Positions 19,711 to 30,475 of a stretch of 64,000 bases of DNA are shown piece after piece. The notes under the pieces are model-generated. The model had not been told where the DNA came from. It did not search any database and saw only the letters and a program-made list of their open reading frames with translations. Both the position numbers and the translations under genes were made by a program. Within the stretch, counting starts at the first letter, position 1; each line of letters opens with the position of its first letter. The stretch lies in contig NW_026974141.1 of NCBI RefSeq assembly GCF_037042905.1, positions 4,952,001 to 5,016,000 on the forward strand, read 5' to 3'. This stretch comes from Lytechinus pictus. Taxonomy: Eukaryota; Echinodermata; Echinoidea; Temnopleuroida; Toxopneustidae.

Positions 19711-20853
19711 TGGCGTACCGTGGGTCACGGCATGGGGGGGGGGGGCACCAGCAAATTTTTTTAGTCATTTAGTGGGCGCGCGAAGCGCTCGCAATTGCCA
19801 ATAGGCTTATTCTGACCTGAAAGAGAAATTTTAAGGATTGTACCATTAAACGGATATGTATCTCACTGATCAATTAATGCGAGCGCGAAGCGCGAGCTGA
19901 AATCTTTTTATATTCAGACCTAAAAAAGAGACATTATAAGCCATTTCTTTACAATCATGATACATACCTGTCTCACTAAAAACAATGCGAGCGCGAAGCG
20001 TGAGCTGATTTTTTTTTCATATATTGACCCCAAACAGGGACAGGACTTTTTTTTTGAAATTCATGAATAGCACACGTATCTCGATCACCATAGCCATCTA
20101 ATGCGAGCGCCAAGCGCTTGCTTATTTTGTTAGAATTACATTTAAACACGTGAAACACTTTTTGTTGTCATTGTAATTATGAACATAATCACTAATCAAA
20201 TATTGCGAGCGCGAAGCGAGAGCTGAAAATTTTTGTAACTCAAACCTGAAGAGGGGCATTCTTATACTTGCTCTTAGGGATTCACTAAGACCATAAGTAT
20301 TTCACTATAAAAATGATGCGAACGCAAAGCGCGAGCTGAGAATTTTAAGAATTGTTTTTTGGAATTCATGAAGAGCTAACATATCTCACCAATACAATAA
20401 CGCAAACGTGAGTACGGATTGGAAATGTTTTATATTCAGACCTTAAAAGGGGAAAATCACTTTAGGTAATCATGAAAAATAAGCATATCATGCCACTACA
20501 TAAAACAATGATAACTGGAACTATAGTCCTATTTGGTGTATATTGAGTTGAAAACTGGATGTTTTAGTACAACAGGAATTGAACAGACAATGCGAGCACC
20601 AGGAATGAAGAACACATAGGCCCTAAGCAAATTATGTTTTATAAAGTTATGAAAAATATTTCTTATGTAATATAATATAATATAATATAATATATATAAT
20701 ATAACATAGTATAATATAATATACAATCATTTCTTCATCCCCCACTACGTTTTTTTTCTTTCTCCCTCTTTTTCTCCTTTTCCCCGTTTTTTTTTGGGCC
20801 AGCCGATTGGGGGCACGTGCCCCCTCCCCCCGTAGTTACGCCACTGCATACAT
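19711..20853. mobile_element. GTGGCGTA-ended element with internal GCGAGCGCGAAGC minisatellite
   Basis: The ends are gtggcgtaccgtggg on the left and ccgtagttacgccac on the right, followed and preceded by G/C homopolymers (ggggggggg and gcacgtgccccctcccccc). Inside, about seven units of 84-116 bp each contain gcgagcgcgaagcgcgagctga-like cores. These lie near 19,774, 19,878, 19,987, 20,103, 20,203, 20,317 and 20,402, separated by AT-rich spacers with nattcatgaagagcacatatctc. No protein is encoded. A short relative lies at 59,125-59,235. Likely a non-autonomous DNA transposon that grew by internal tandem duplication. Confidence 0.75.
20663..20725. repeat. (TATAA)n microsatellite
   Basis: A run of tataa/taata units inside the GTGGCGTA-ended element. 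Confidence 0.85.
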
Positions 20854-20859
20854 ATATAT

Positions 20860-21140
20860 AAAAATAAAAGAAGACTTAAAACGTGATGAGGAGACATAAT
20901 CTTCCAAATTTTTTGTCATAGACAAAAATGGATTTTATTATCCAAAACAGGTTGCATCATTTGGTGATGATACCAACACGCTATGAATTCATACAATCCG
21001 CAACAACATAACACGAAAGGTGCATTGGTAGAAGATGTTTTGACTTAATGAGTAAAGTCCAGGCAAGTATTAGGACGTAGAGTTAAAACGTAGAGTTTAA
21101 GAAAAAAGAGTCTATTGATTAATCGGTAAGAAAGAAAAGT
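20860..21140. other. Non-coding, probable PLE 3' flank
   Basis: No gene. It contains gcatcatttggtgatgatacc, a short inverted repeat, directly 3' of the PLE coding region on the minus strand. It may be the PLE 3' untranslated region. Confidence 0.3.
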
Positions 21141-22145
21141 TCACTTGGTTTCAGGCATTGAGAAGGCGCGGAAAGACACATTCATTCCGTGGGAGGCAAT
21201 GGTCCCGATACTGTAGATTAGCTTCTCTTCTTTGAGTTTGCGATCCGTCTCACGGTCGCAAGTGAAGGCAATGCATCCCTGTAGATCGTTGATGAAATGT
21301 CCAGGTTGATTGAAATGCGATGCTACTGGAAGGCCAGGTGTGTTAAGTCGGATCGAACGCAGATGCTCTGTTACTCTGTCTGTTAGACGTCGTTTTGGTT
21401 TTTCCGACGTAAAGCTTAGTGCAGCGAGAGCATCGTATAGCATAGACGACGTTTCTGGTGGTGCACTTAATTGAAGGAGGCGTTGACGCGCCAAGTTCTT
21501 CTGGGTCCTTGGATGACATCTCCCCTCATGACGTAGGGACAGGTATGGCATCTCGACCTGCCGCATGGAGATGTGCCATGTGCATTTGCGGGTTGACTAG
21601 GCGGCAATTTTGAACGAACGAGATGGTCACGCAGAGAACGGTTTTTCCTATTTGCCAGAAGTACGGGATTATCTCCAAAGATCTCCTTGCAAGAAGGAGA
21701 TGACAGGAACAGCTTGGCGTTGTTTTTGATAGATCTTGTAATGAGTGCAGACGTGGGATGATAAGTCATCAGTGGAACTCGACGACCGTTGTTGTTGTTT
21801 ATCTTCTTACTCAAAGCTTCGTCCTGTGAGATCAAACTAGACCTTTGAATGTAGTGTTGAATGAGCTCCCGAGGGTAGCCTCTCTTCACGAAGAAATCAG
21901 CCATCTCGGCAGCCCGTTGTTTAAAACAAGCATCATCGCTGCAGATTCTACGTAGCCTGGTCATCTTGGACTAGGGGATCGCCTTCTTACAAGCTGCTGG
22001 TTTGTAGACGACATCAGTAGAAAGACCTAAACATTTGATAGAGATGGAGATGTCCAGGATGTACACACTGGTGCTAGAGATACAATGCGTGAACTTAAGG
22101 GATGGATGGTAGTTGCTAACTATGCGATGAAATCTTGAAGTTATG
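21141..22145 (-). pseudogene. Penelope-like element fragment: RT thumb, Cys linker and GIY-YIG domain
   Basis: ORF 21,467-21,964 reads TRLRRICSDDACFKQRAAEM, a linker with PLMTYHPTSALITRS and the Cys motif PCGRSRCHTC. A frameshift near 21,470 moves the GIY-YIG part to ORF 21,141-21,566. That part has SEKPKRRLTDRVTEHLRSIR and the closing KLIYSIGTIASHGMN. Upstream, 21,965-22,145 still encodes broken RT thumb (ISIKCLGLSTDVVYKP). The RT core is absent, so the copy is 5' truncated and joined to terminal repeat family 1 at 22,155. It belongs to the same family as the copy at 2-3 kb. Confidence 0.88.
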
Positions 22146-22154
22146 TATTATTAA

Positions 22155-22275
22155 AAAAAAACAATGCAGATGATAATGCTTTGATTGCCAATGGAGTTTT
22201 TACTATTCCCTCAAATTTTCGACGGTCCTCCGTCTTCTTCAGGAGTTAACAATGTGGTATCATATGAATCAGAGA
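22155..22275 (-). repeat. PLE terminal repeat (pLTR-like), family 1
   Basis: Near-identical to 3,241-3,345, and again placed upstream of a truncated PLE coding region. The junction with coding sequence lies at a different point of the ORF here than at 3.2 kb, as expected for variable 5' truncation between pseudo-LTRs. Confidence 0.75.
22216..22242 (-). ncRNA. Hammerhead ribozyme-like core, PLE family 1
   Basis: All 27 bases are the same as at 3,294-3,320: CTGAAGA, A, GACGG, AGGA, CCGTC, GAAA. Conservation of the core between two otherwise diverged copies hints that it was under selection in the parent element. Confidence 0.5.
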
Positions 22276-22287
22276 GCGCATCCTGAG

Positions 22288-22369
22288 ACAAATGTTGCTA
22301 TGATAACTGGCTGAGGATGCGCGCCCTTCAAAGAAACGACTATTGTCATAGTAACGCGTGTTTGTGATA
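22288..22369. repeat. Repeat shared with 8,637-8,712
   Basis: The words gctatgataactggctga and cattgtcatagtaacgcg (approximate) recur here next to PLE sequence, followed by a short TA run. Confidence 0.65.
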
Positions 22370-22384
22370 TATATATTTACAAAT

Positions 22385-22575
22385 AAGGGTCCTACGTCGG
22401 CTGTGGTCGTATAAAACAAAATACAATGTGAATATAACAGAAGTAGAATGACACATTTTTATCAAATTCTGGCCCATAGGGCTTCATCAGGAAATGATGA
22501 ATTTATTAAGTCAACAAGAATCATGATAGAAACGCAGTGCGCAGTGCTTAATATTACATTTATAGCACATTATGC
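22385..22575 (-). repeat. PLE terminus, family 3, with hammerhead-like stem
   Basis: Best copy of family 3. On the minus strand 22,467-22,490 reads CTGATGA, A, GCCC, TAT, GGGC, then CAGA where GAAA is expected. The CUGAUGA box and a 4-bp helix II are intact, but the second box is mutated. The copy at 1,731-1,755 shows the reverse (good GAAA, damaged first box), so the ancestral family probably had both. Confidence 0.55.
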
Positions 22576-22576
22576 A

Positions 22577-22751
22577 GGGGTGTGAGAGTTCAGATTTTTA
22601 TCTGATTTCAGATTTTTTTTCCCAGCTTAATTTCAGCTTATTTTTGGCCTTCCTCTGTACAAAAAGTATGGGAGCTCTTTCTATTTCAGACTTTTTCAAC
22701 ACTCTTCAGCTTTTTTCAGATCTTTTTATTTGTGACCACTCACACCCCTAA
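22577..22751. mobile_element. hAT-like MITE (AGGGGTGTGAG ends)
   Basis: The ends aggggtgtgagag and ctcacacccct are inverted repeats, and the internal arms are T-rich (tcagattttt). The flanks cattatgc and attatgcc give a probable 7-8 bp target duplication. It is inserted inside the family 3/Tc1 composite, whose other copy (9.65 kb) lacks it. Confidence 0.75.
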
Positions 22752-22940
22752 TTATGCCACAATACCATCGATTGTAACAAGTTCGGTTGTTCACTTCTTG
22801 CTCATCTAATCCCATATTTTCACCTCGAATGGATGTTGGCTTCCTTCCTTTTTTTATTTGTTTATCCATTTTCCTGAAAGTGTATGTTCCGAAATTCTCC
22901 ATGTTAAATGTGCTATCGTCACTAAACACATCTCTACAGG
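22752..22940 (-). pseudogene. Tc1/mariner-like transposase remnant, catalytic-domain piece
   Basis: Homologous to 9,650-9,790 and 12,155-12,290 (ccatcgattgtaacaagttc ... ctgaaagtgtatgttccga). Frames are broken. Confidence 0.6.
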
Positions 22941-23465
22941 TATGTTTCTATCGCAAGCTAAATTTAAACCAGCTTTTATTATTATTTCAAATATTTGTCT
23001 GAAAAAAAAAAATATATATATACTGCATATGCATATATATTACGTTCTAACGTTACATGTACGGTACATATTTATTGTGATTAGTCAACTATTGAAATAC
23101 ACGCCACTCCCTTCCTTTCACTTTCCAAGTATTGAGACTCTTGAAATATCAGTTTTAATAGTTCTATAAGAGATGAATCACTACTAAAGAAAAGGACTAA
23201 ATGAAATCACCTAATGAGGTTTGGACGTTGCTCCTTCCAACCTGGAACAGTATCAAGGAGATGATTCCTATCCCAAAGGCGGGTTCTACTGCCTGTGGGA
23301 ATTCTTCTTGCACAGATGGGCCTCCTGGCCGTTTTCTTTTACAAGCCACTTTCTTTTGTGAAAGCTAACACTTTTTAGGGCTTTCCCGATCCAACCACGC
23401 TAATACTTCTGCCATGACCTCGATGCAATGAAAGCTAGGTGCGCTAATAATATGCAAGTCAATAT
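22941..23465. other. Non-coding, no gene recognised
   Basis: It contains a TA run near 23,010-23,040. The segment 23,220-23,400 is more GC-rich than its surroundings and may be part of an unidentified element, but I see no motif. Confidence 0.3.
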
Positions 23466-23474
23466 TGCATGTGC

Positions 23475-23665
23475 TGTGACTAGGCGCTATTCCGCTGCAT
23501 TCCGCCGATCATCGCCAGTTATCGCTTGTGCGCCGTGACGAGGTTTTATTCCGCTTCATTCCGCCGATCCTTATATCGCTGACGCTAGCGATGTGACTGG
23601 GAACCATTCCGTTGCGATCCACCGATCACCGTTCAGCTTCCTTCTGCCGACAAGTTCCTTGCCAT
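23475..23665. repeat. Tandem repeat with ATTCCGCTNCATTCCGCCGATC units
   Basis: Three imperfect units of about 60 bases start near 23,487, 23,548 and 23,607. Each has attccgcttcattccgccga-like and cgctagcgatgtgac-like words. The GC content contrasts with the AT-rich surroundings. Probably the subterminal repeat of a DNA transposon. Confidence 0.6.
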
Positions 23666-23765
23666 GTCCAAAACGGCGGAACCGGTTCTAAAACAACTGT
23701 TCTGTTTTCCGCTTCAGAGCGGACGTCAATAATAAAAAATACGATCTCTTATTGTGTTCCTTTAT

Positions 23766-24310
23766 TTGCTGTCTAGCAAATTGACTGTCTTTATCACCGC
23801 ACTAATATTTTCTGTACTTTCATTTTGAAGCGTTCAGTTAGAAGTTGAGTTAACTTCCCTGCTGTCAGTTCTCTGTCAAGATTCATATGAGACTCGAACA
23901 CCTGTTTGCTGTTGCCAATGTGATGCTGGTGGCCACTTCCTGGGCGATCCTTGGTTGATCTTGTCTCTTGGTACCTCTTGAAAGTGTTTAACATCATGTT
24001 TCTTGAGGTATCGCAATACTTTAGATTCCATTGTAATACAAGATACACCCTGTCCACGTTTTAATATTGATGTGCTACCGACTTTCCTTTCGCATGTAAA
24101 ACTTCATCTGGTGCCAAATTTGCCCCACCGGATTCGTGTCTGGTGATTCAGCTGGTGTTTTGAATCGCTTCATCCCTGTCTTCCTGGTGAAGTTTTGCGC
24201 TGATTTGCTAGTGTTTTCGGGATCGATATCTTTTATCAGTCTATACTAGTCTCTGGTCTTTATGAATGACATGAGGGTATGGATGAGTTTCTCTTGAATG
24301 AATTGAAAAT
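23766..24310 (-). pseudogene. Tc1/mariner-like transposase remnants, same arrangement as 11,570-12,150
   Basis: ORF 23,794-24,057 keeps FKRYQETRSTKDRPGSGHQH, the Tc1-type N-terminal DNA-binding block, and RELTAGKLTQLLTERFKMKV. Upstream on the minus strand, 24,070-24,300 is homologous to the catalytic C-terminal piece (SPDTNPVGQIW-like). The order, C-terminal piece then N-terminal piece, matches the first locus exactly. Confidence 0.7.
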
Positions 24311-24439
24311 AAAATAAAAGCTTTTTATGATACTATCGAATATAAAAAGTGTTTTCATCACTGTACACACCGTCGCGAAGGAAATCGCCTGTTCTCAAAC
24401 AGTTTACTGCAAACTATAGTCCTTTCATTTTTATTCTCA

Positions 24440-24810
24440 TTTCTTGTCATATGTCCGTACACTGTAAACAATAGTCAATTTAACTAAAAAAGATAGTCGT
24501 ATGGAATATCTAACAGGAACAATTTTAATTAGTCAGCCGCTTATTACTAACATATATTAGTAATTTTGACTAATTACTGTTGACAATTCAAGCGATGTCT
24601 AATAGGACTAATCTTTAGTCAAGGGACTTGCATTGCTAGTCAGGCGACTTTCCATTTTAGTCAGTCAAAGAGATGACTAAACAAACTAGGTCAATCAGAC
24701 TAACATTTCTTGGCCTACTGACTAAAAAATGTTAGTCTTACATTTGTCGTGACTTCCTGGTGTAGTCAACATAATTAGTGTTATTTCCCGACTAAACAAG
24801 AATATGTTCA
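24440..24810. repeat. TTAGTC/GACTAA-rich inverted-repeat element
   Basis: The words ttagtc and gactaa occur more than a dozen times in both orientations, beginning at cactgtaaacaatagtcaatt. There is no ORF. MITE-like; exact ends uncertain. Confidence 0.5.
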
Positions 24811-25025
24811 TCATGCATGTCATGGGTACAATTCATTTCACACAATGAGATCCTAACAGGTGATTGTTGGACTCCTTTTTCACTGCTTTGACTCACTGAA
24901 GATGGAAGTTGGAATGTTTTTCAAAGCAGTACACAATTATTAAAAACAAGGAAATCTGTTGTATTCAAGAACAGTGCAATTGTCACATTTATTGTTCAAA
25001 AGTTCGACTCAAATTCAAATACATA

Positions 25026-25264
25026 CACTGCAAAAACTCGGGTATTGATTTAACACAAGCCCGGAATCAATATATGTCCACACCAGATAAGTATTGAAAC
25101 AACACCAGTTTGGAATCAAACCGATGCTGTTTTAATACTAATTGGTGTTATATAAACACCTATCTGGTGTTAGACCAAAACGAAACTGGTATTGTTTAAC
25201 ACTTGTCTGGTGTAGACATAGATTCCGGGCCGGTGTTAAATCAACACTAGAGTTTTTGCAGTGC
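25026..25264. mobile_element. MITE-like palindromic element (CACTGCAAAAACTC ends)
   Basis: The left end cactgcaaaaactcgggt is the reverse complement of the right end agagtttttgcagtg. Internal words such as ccagat(a)agt, gtgttaaat and ccgggccggtgt / cccggaat are also inverted. The whole 240 bases can fold into one hairpin. Confidence 0.8.
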
Positions 25265-25836
25265 AGTGTATACAAGCCCATTCAACAGACATGACAGAGG
25301 TTTTACCATGACCTCTCCGATTTTGGTCAAGTTTGACTCGGGGACACATCTTTGGGAATAATGGATTTATTTGACCAAAAAAAAAAATCTAATTTGATTG
25401 ATTTCATCATTATGCCTCCCAGTATGAAAGTGTACTGTTATGCGACTTCCTGAAAAAAATTCAATATTTAGGATTTAGTTTTCCTTCCAAAGGATTGGGC
25501 ATTCAATAGCAGCCTCAAACTTCTTGATAATGGAGAATTTGTACAAGGTGGCTATTTCGACCCGCTTCTAGAAGTAAGATAAGAACAATTTGCATGGTGG
25601 TCTAAATTACCTACGTTGCTGAGGGAGAAAACAACTACTCAAACAATTTCATGCTACATGATCATGATTCAAACCACCTCGATATCAGCAATAATTAAAC
25701 AACCTGACTGGTCATGTCAGAGTTGTACACAAAAGCAATATCCTTTCAGTGATTATCAAGCCGATTCATAAAGGAATTTACAGGTGCTGAAACCACATTT
25801 CTGGTAGACTGTTCCAAGAACTAATAATTCGATTTG
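25265..25836. other. Non-coding, nothing recognised
   Basis: AT-rich with no inverted repeats or coding signal that I can see. Confidence 0.3.
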
Positions 25837-25839
25837 AAA

Positions 25840-26830
25840 AGAAGAACTTCTTTACATCAAGCCTTTTATACTGCTTTTCAAGTTTATGGGAATAGCCTCT
25901 ATAGTCCTCCCTTCCTTACTTCGTACAAGCAGATCTATGCTAGTGCAATAGATACCATGCATAAACTTATAAACATCTATCATATCTCCTCTTCGACGGC
26001 TATGTAGAAGATATGGTAGTTTCAAGTCTTGCAGTCGCTCTGAATAGGACAAGTTCCTTAGTCGAGGGATTAGCTTGGTAGCTCTTCGCTGCACACTCCC
26101 TAGTCGTTTCTGATCACCTATTCTAAAAGGAGACCAAACTGAATAGCCAGATTCTAATAACGGTCTTATTAGACTCTTAAACATAAGCTTCACTGTATCT
26201 TCATCCAAATTTACAAAAGGCCTCCTCATTCAACCCAGCAATTTATTTGTTTAGAGACAGCTTGTGAGATGTGGTCTTTGAAAGTGAGTCGTGCATTAAC
26301 TAGTACAACCAAGTCCCTCTCTACATGACTTTCACTAAGAAGTACAGAGTCATCGTCTTTACCCATGTGATATTCAAATGCAGACTGCATACGACCAACT
26401 TTCAGAACAGTACTCTTGTCTGGGTAGAAGCGAAGTTGCCATTTCTCAGCCCAGCTTTCTAACAGTTACAGGTTATTCTGGATTCGCTGACAAGACCCAG
26501 ATAGATCCGAGCGGGCATAAAGCTTTGTATCATCCGCAAAAAGCTTGATATTTGATTGCACTGTATTGGAAAGAGCATTAAGGTATGCCAAGAACAGACA
26601 GGGACCGAGCACACTACCCTGAGGAATACCGCTTGAGACTTCACACCAGTTTGACTCCTGACCATTGACATGACATATACACGTTGCTTTCGTCCAAGAA
26701 GAAAGGCCTTAATCCACGCATGGACATGTCGTCGAATGCCATATGCCTCTAGCTTTGTCAGTAATCTTTAATTTGGCACAGTATCAAAAGCCTTTATAAT
26801 ATCCATGTAGATGGCATCAATTGTGCCAAA
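25840..26830 (-). pseudogene. CR1/Jockey-like LINE reverse transcriptase, 3' half (broken)
   Basis: From right to left on the minus strand one reads AIYMDIIKAFDTVPN (RT block with catalytic Asp), GIRRHVHAWIKAFL, SGIPQGSVLGPCLFLAYLNA, and KLFADDTKLYARSDL with the FADD catalytic box. The C-terminal thumb in ORF 25,852-26,229 contains LIRPLLESGYSVWSP, RLGSVQRRATKLIPRLRNLS and LPYLLHSRRRGDMIDVYK. Frameshifts and stops separate the pieces. The RT 5' half is missing, because at about 26,830 the LINE joins unrelated sequence and the junction itself is duplicated. Confidence 0.88.
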
Positions 26831-27195
26831 CAAACACCATAGCTGCACCCCTCCAATGCTCCACTTCCTTCACACACAATCACCGGTCCCTCTGATGGTA
26901 TCTGCATGCAGAAAACAAACAAGGGCATAGCAATAATTTTTCCTGTCTGCAGCAAATCATAAATTTTCTGCCTCTAGCTTTGTCAGTAATCTTTGATTTG
27001 GCACAGTATCAAAAGCCTTCATAAAATCCATGTAGATGGCATCAATTGTGCCAAACAAGCACCATAGCTGCACCCCTCCAATGCTCCACTTCCTTCACAC
27101 ACAATCACCAGTCCCTCGGATGGTATCTGCATGCTGAAAAAAAACAAGGGCATGGAAATATTGTTTCCTGTCTGCAGCAAATCATAAATTTTCTG
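26745..27195. repeat. 225-bp tandem duplication spanning a LINE junction
   Basis: Unit 1 (26,745-26,969) and unit 2 (26,970-27,195) are about 95% alike by eye, from gcctctagctttgtcagtaa to gcagcaaatcataaattttctg. Each unit holds about 85 bases of LINE RT followed by non-LINE sequence, so the duplication happened after the LINE inserted and decayed. Confidence 0.9.
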
Positions 27196-27740
27196 TCACT
27201 TGGAACAGCATGTTTATCATTACAAGAAGAATCATGGGCCTTGCTGGGGTACAGCATCAAAAATATTTTATGGGGCCCTTATGAACAGTAGTCAAAATCA
27301 ATTGACAATTTCACATGAAAATGAGAAAATAAAATGCAATGTTCCGGTAACTCCATTTACTTTCTGCCACTTCTGAAACTGAAGTAAACATAGAAACTGA
27401 GTAGCTGTATTTTTTAAAGAATAAATTAGCAATTATGTGACAAGCTTTGTTGCGTAATGGCATGAATCAAGCAAATTCGAGCGAGGTCTTCTTCAATGTT
27501 TCATGATTTGGCATATTGGAAACAACAGCCAAAGGCACTTTCTAAGTAGCAGATGTAGCATACCGCCAAAAGTAAATGTACTTACCCGCTTGGTTGCAAG
27601 CAGCTCCTGTAATGACAGATATAGATCTATATATTTTGATAAGCTTGGCTGATTTGTGTCACATTTCTTATCACATTCTGAATGTCTTACTTGCTAGAAA
27701 TCTTAATGTTGTGGCTCCTATATGTGTTCAATCAAACTCT
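27196..27740. other. Non-coding, nothing recognised
   Basis: I see no repeat ends or coding motif. Confidence 0.3.
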
Positions 27741-28053
27741 GGTCCGTATTCTGAAGTCGGGTTTTATTGATAAACTCAGGTTTAAAGTTGCGGTTTAAGT
27801 ATGGATAGCCAATTGTTACATAAATCACTAACAGTAGAGATATCATATTTCAGCTCATTTGGTTCTCAAATCATTCATAATTGTCTAGGAAGTATAAATA
27901 GATGATTGTCTTCACCATCGATGAATCAGGAAAGAGCACAGCAAACATACGAACCATATAACTTAATAAAAAATTGGATACTTTTGGTTTCCCATACTTA
28001 AACCAAAACTTTAAACCTGAGTTTAAGTTGAACCTGACTTCAGAATATGGGCA
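27741..28053. mobile_element. MITE-like element (GGTCCGTATTCTGA ends), family shared with 36,553
   Basis: The ends (gtccgtattctgaagtc and gacttcagaatatgggc) are inverted, as are aaactcaggtttaaagtt and aactttaaacctgagttt just inside. The copy at 36,553-36,864 has the same ends and the same inner stem. Confidence 0.85.
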
Positions 28054-30362
28054 CCTGTCATCAGGCTGGTGCCTGATTACCATCATCATCTATAATCAAG
28101 ATGTTAATCTGTTGAAAATCTTAGCTGCTAGAGATGGAATCTTGTTATAGATATATATACTTGTATAGATGTACATGTGCTGTTTTTGTCAGCTTTTTTT
28201 TCCAATCCTAGCTGTAGTAAGCACTTTTTGTACGTTTCAAATCCGTTTTGCCCTTACCTTTGTGTTTTGACTAGTGATACTTTGTGAGCAATTATTTTTG
28301 TTCAAATTTATTTTTACCCATCATTTTTTTTAAGGTTTGCGTCATTCCTAAGGGGCACTCATTTTTAATTGTATTTCAAACCAGTCAATGATTAGGTTTG
28401 ACGTGCTTGATCTCTTCCATTTTGTTTCTTTATACCTGCATTGATACGATCCTTTGGATATTTTCGAAAAGTTAGCATCCATATTTTTCCATAATTTCCA
28501 CATTTGATACAATGGGATTGATACAAATTTGTTTTCCATCATTTATTTATGGTATCGGTTTACATAAAATGAAAGTAATTCGGCGTGTCTGGATCTAGGT
28601 GTACCATATTTTCTTTACTAATGATTTAATGAAGTGTGAAGACGTTTTTAATTCTGGCAATCCAAAACCAAAATTTATTCTAGTAAAAGTAAAAAAATAA
28701 ATATATCAAAAAGCCTATGATTCTTTATCTGACCTTCGCCAGTTCCATCATTACAAGTACATCCAAAGTCACTCGCCGTGATTGATCTCTAAGCTTTCAA
28801 GTTGTCTTCATCTAATCAGTCTAGCCAATTGTCAATCTTCAATCTCATTTTTCTTCGTGTGTCACTTCCGTTCCCGACAAATTCTTCACAAAGACGATTT
28901 GATCTCATTCTCTCTCCCTCAGATCTATCCCCTTTGTACTCTTCTCCCTCCTGTGGTGGAAATTCATAGATCATGTACTTGTGAGATTTTTGCATTAATG
29001 TCAGATCCGTCGGTATTGATGTGTATCGGCATTCATATGAGACTCCACTAACTTTTTTTCTCTTGTTGCAGTGTTGCAGGTGATGTTCGGGTCCTTTGGG
29101 GGGGCAGTCAACTAAAATTCATCGTCCAATTCTCTTATTTTAAAATACAGGGCACTCTATGTCCTTAACTTTTCCAAGTTTCATTTTGTATTTGTTTTAC
29201 AAATTTGTTTAGCACCACGTATTTATCTTCGTAGCAAATAGTTAATGTTTTTTTTTATTTTTCATTTTGAGTGAGCACAAATTTGATAGATGGCCAAACG
29301 AATCTTATTATTTTTTTACCGGGAAATTCAACTATGCATCTGACCTGGCCGTTATAGTCCTGCGCTTGAGTCAATAGTTCTTATATTTTCTCCCATAATG
29401 ATTTACACTGAAAATCTTCTCCTTGCCATACAAAATGAATTTCCTTGTCCCCCTTCATCATATATATATTTAGTTATATATTGTATATTTGCGAAGGGTT
29501 CTCATGGTATTCAAACGATTGCTTTTGTACTAGTAAGGTTCGTAGTCAGATTTTAGACATTTGGAGATCTGTCATTTACGTTCACTGGTAACTTATTAAT
29601 GATTAAGTTCGTTACCAATGTAGAGAAACATGCTGTTGTTTGAAACGAACAAAACGAACCTAAACAATGAGTCATTTCATAACTAATCAGTACTTATATT
29701 AAGGTTTAGTTACAGTTCGAGTGTATGTATTCGAATTATTGGTAATTTCATCTGTATACCTGTTTATTTTATTATCTATCGTGTCATGAGTAATTGATAT
29801 TTAAGAATATATTTCAGGGGAGCATTATTGTGAACATGTTCACTGTATATTTATATGTGGGTGGATGATAATAGAATAAATGATATTTTGGAAAAGTGCA
29901 TAAAAACTGTAATGAAATCAATGTTATTTTAATATTCTCGAAGTACACTTTTGAGGTTTTAATATACTTGAAATACAATTGATTATTAGAAAGAACATAA
30001 TTAGAAATGTTGTTTTACAAAGAGATATTGTTTTACCCGACACTGTGTGTTATTATTTGGCGATATGTGTGACAGGCCTGTAAATTCTGATTTATAATTG
30101 CACTTCATGTATTATCACTTCTATGCCAACTATTTGCAAAAATAAAAATATCCTAAGAAATGTTTCCTAATAAATGATCATCTTGAAATCCAAAGTTCTT
30201 CTGATTTCCTTTGTTGACTGATTGATGTTGAGCGCACATCATTATACTGTTTGATTCGAAACTTACATCTGTTGCATACGGTATTCTAATGGGGGGATGG
30301 GGGTCGATCTGAACGTTGGCGCCATTTTTTTCGGCTGTATTTCGAGAGAGTTGATGTGTTAA
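28054..30362. other. AT-rich non-coding stretch
   Basis: ORFs here are short and have no protein-like pattern. I see no transposon ends. It could be intron or intergenic DNA. Confidence 0.35.
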
Positions 30363-30475
30363 CCCCCTTCACAACTGTTGGTGTGACTGCTTACAACCGT
30401 TGCAATTGTGTGCAACATATATTTTGACCAAATGATCGCAAACGATCGCACGAGCAATTGTGAAAGCCCCTTTAT
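30363..30475. repeat. Small MITE-like inverted repeat (CCCTTCACAA ends)
   Basis: The ends cccccttcacaactg and caattgtgaaagcccc are inverted. Inner words (caaccgttgcaattgtg) add partial pairing. It is short, so the call is tentative. Confidence 0.45.

Noticed and set aside
19774-20430. Regularly spaced repeats resembling a CRISPR array
   Set aside because: Units are imperfect, spacers are related to each other and the genome is animal; it is a minisatellite inside a transposon-like element.
28782-29051. Plus-strand ORF of 89 residues
   Set aside because: Cys/Ser/Leu-rich random look, with no homology-like features.
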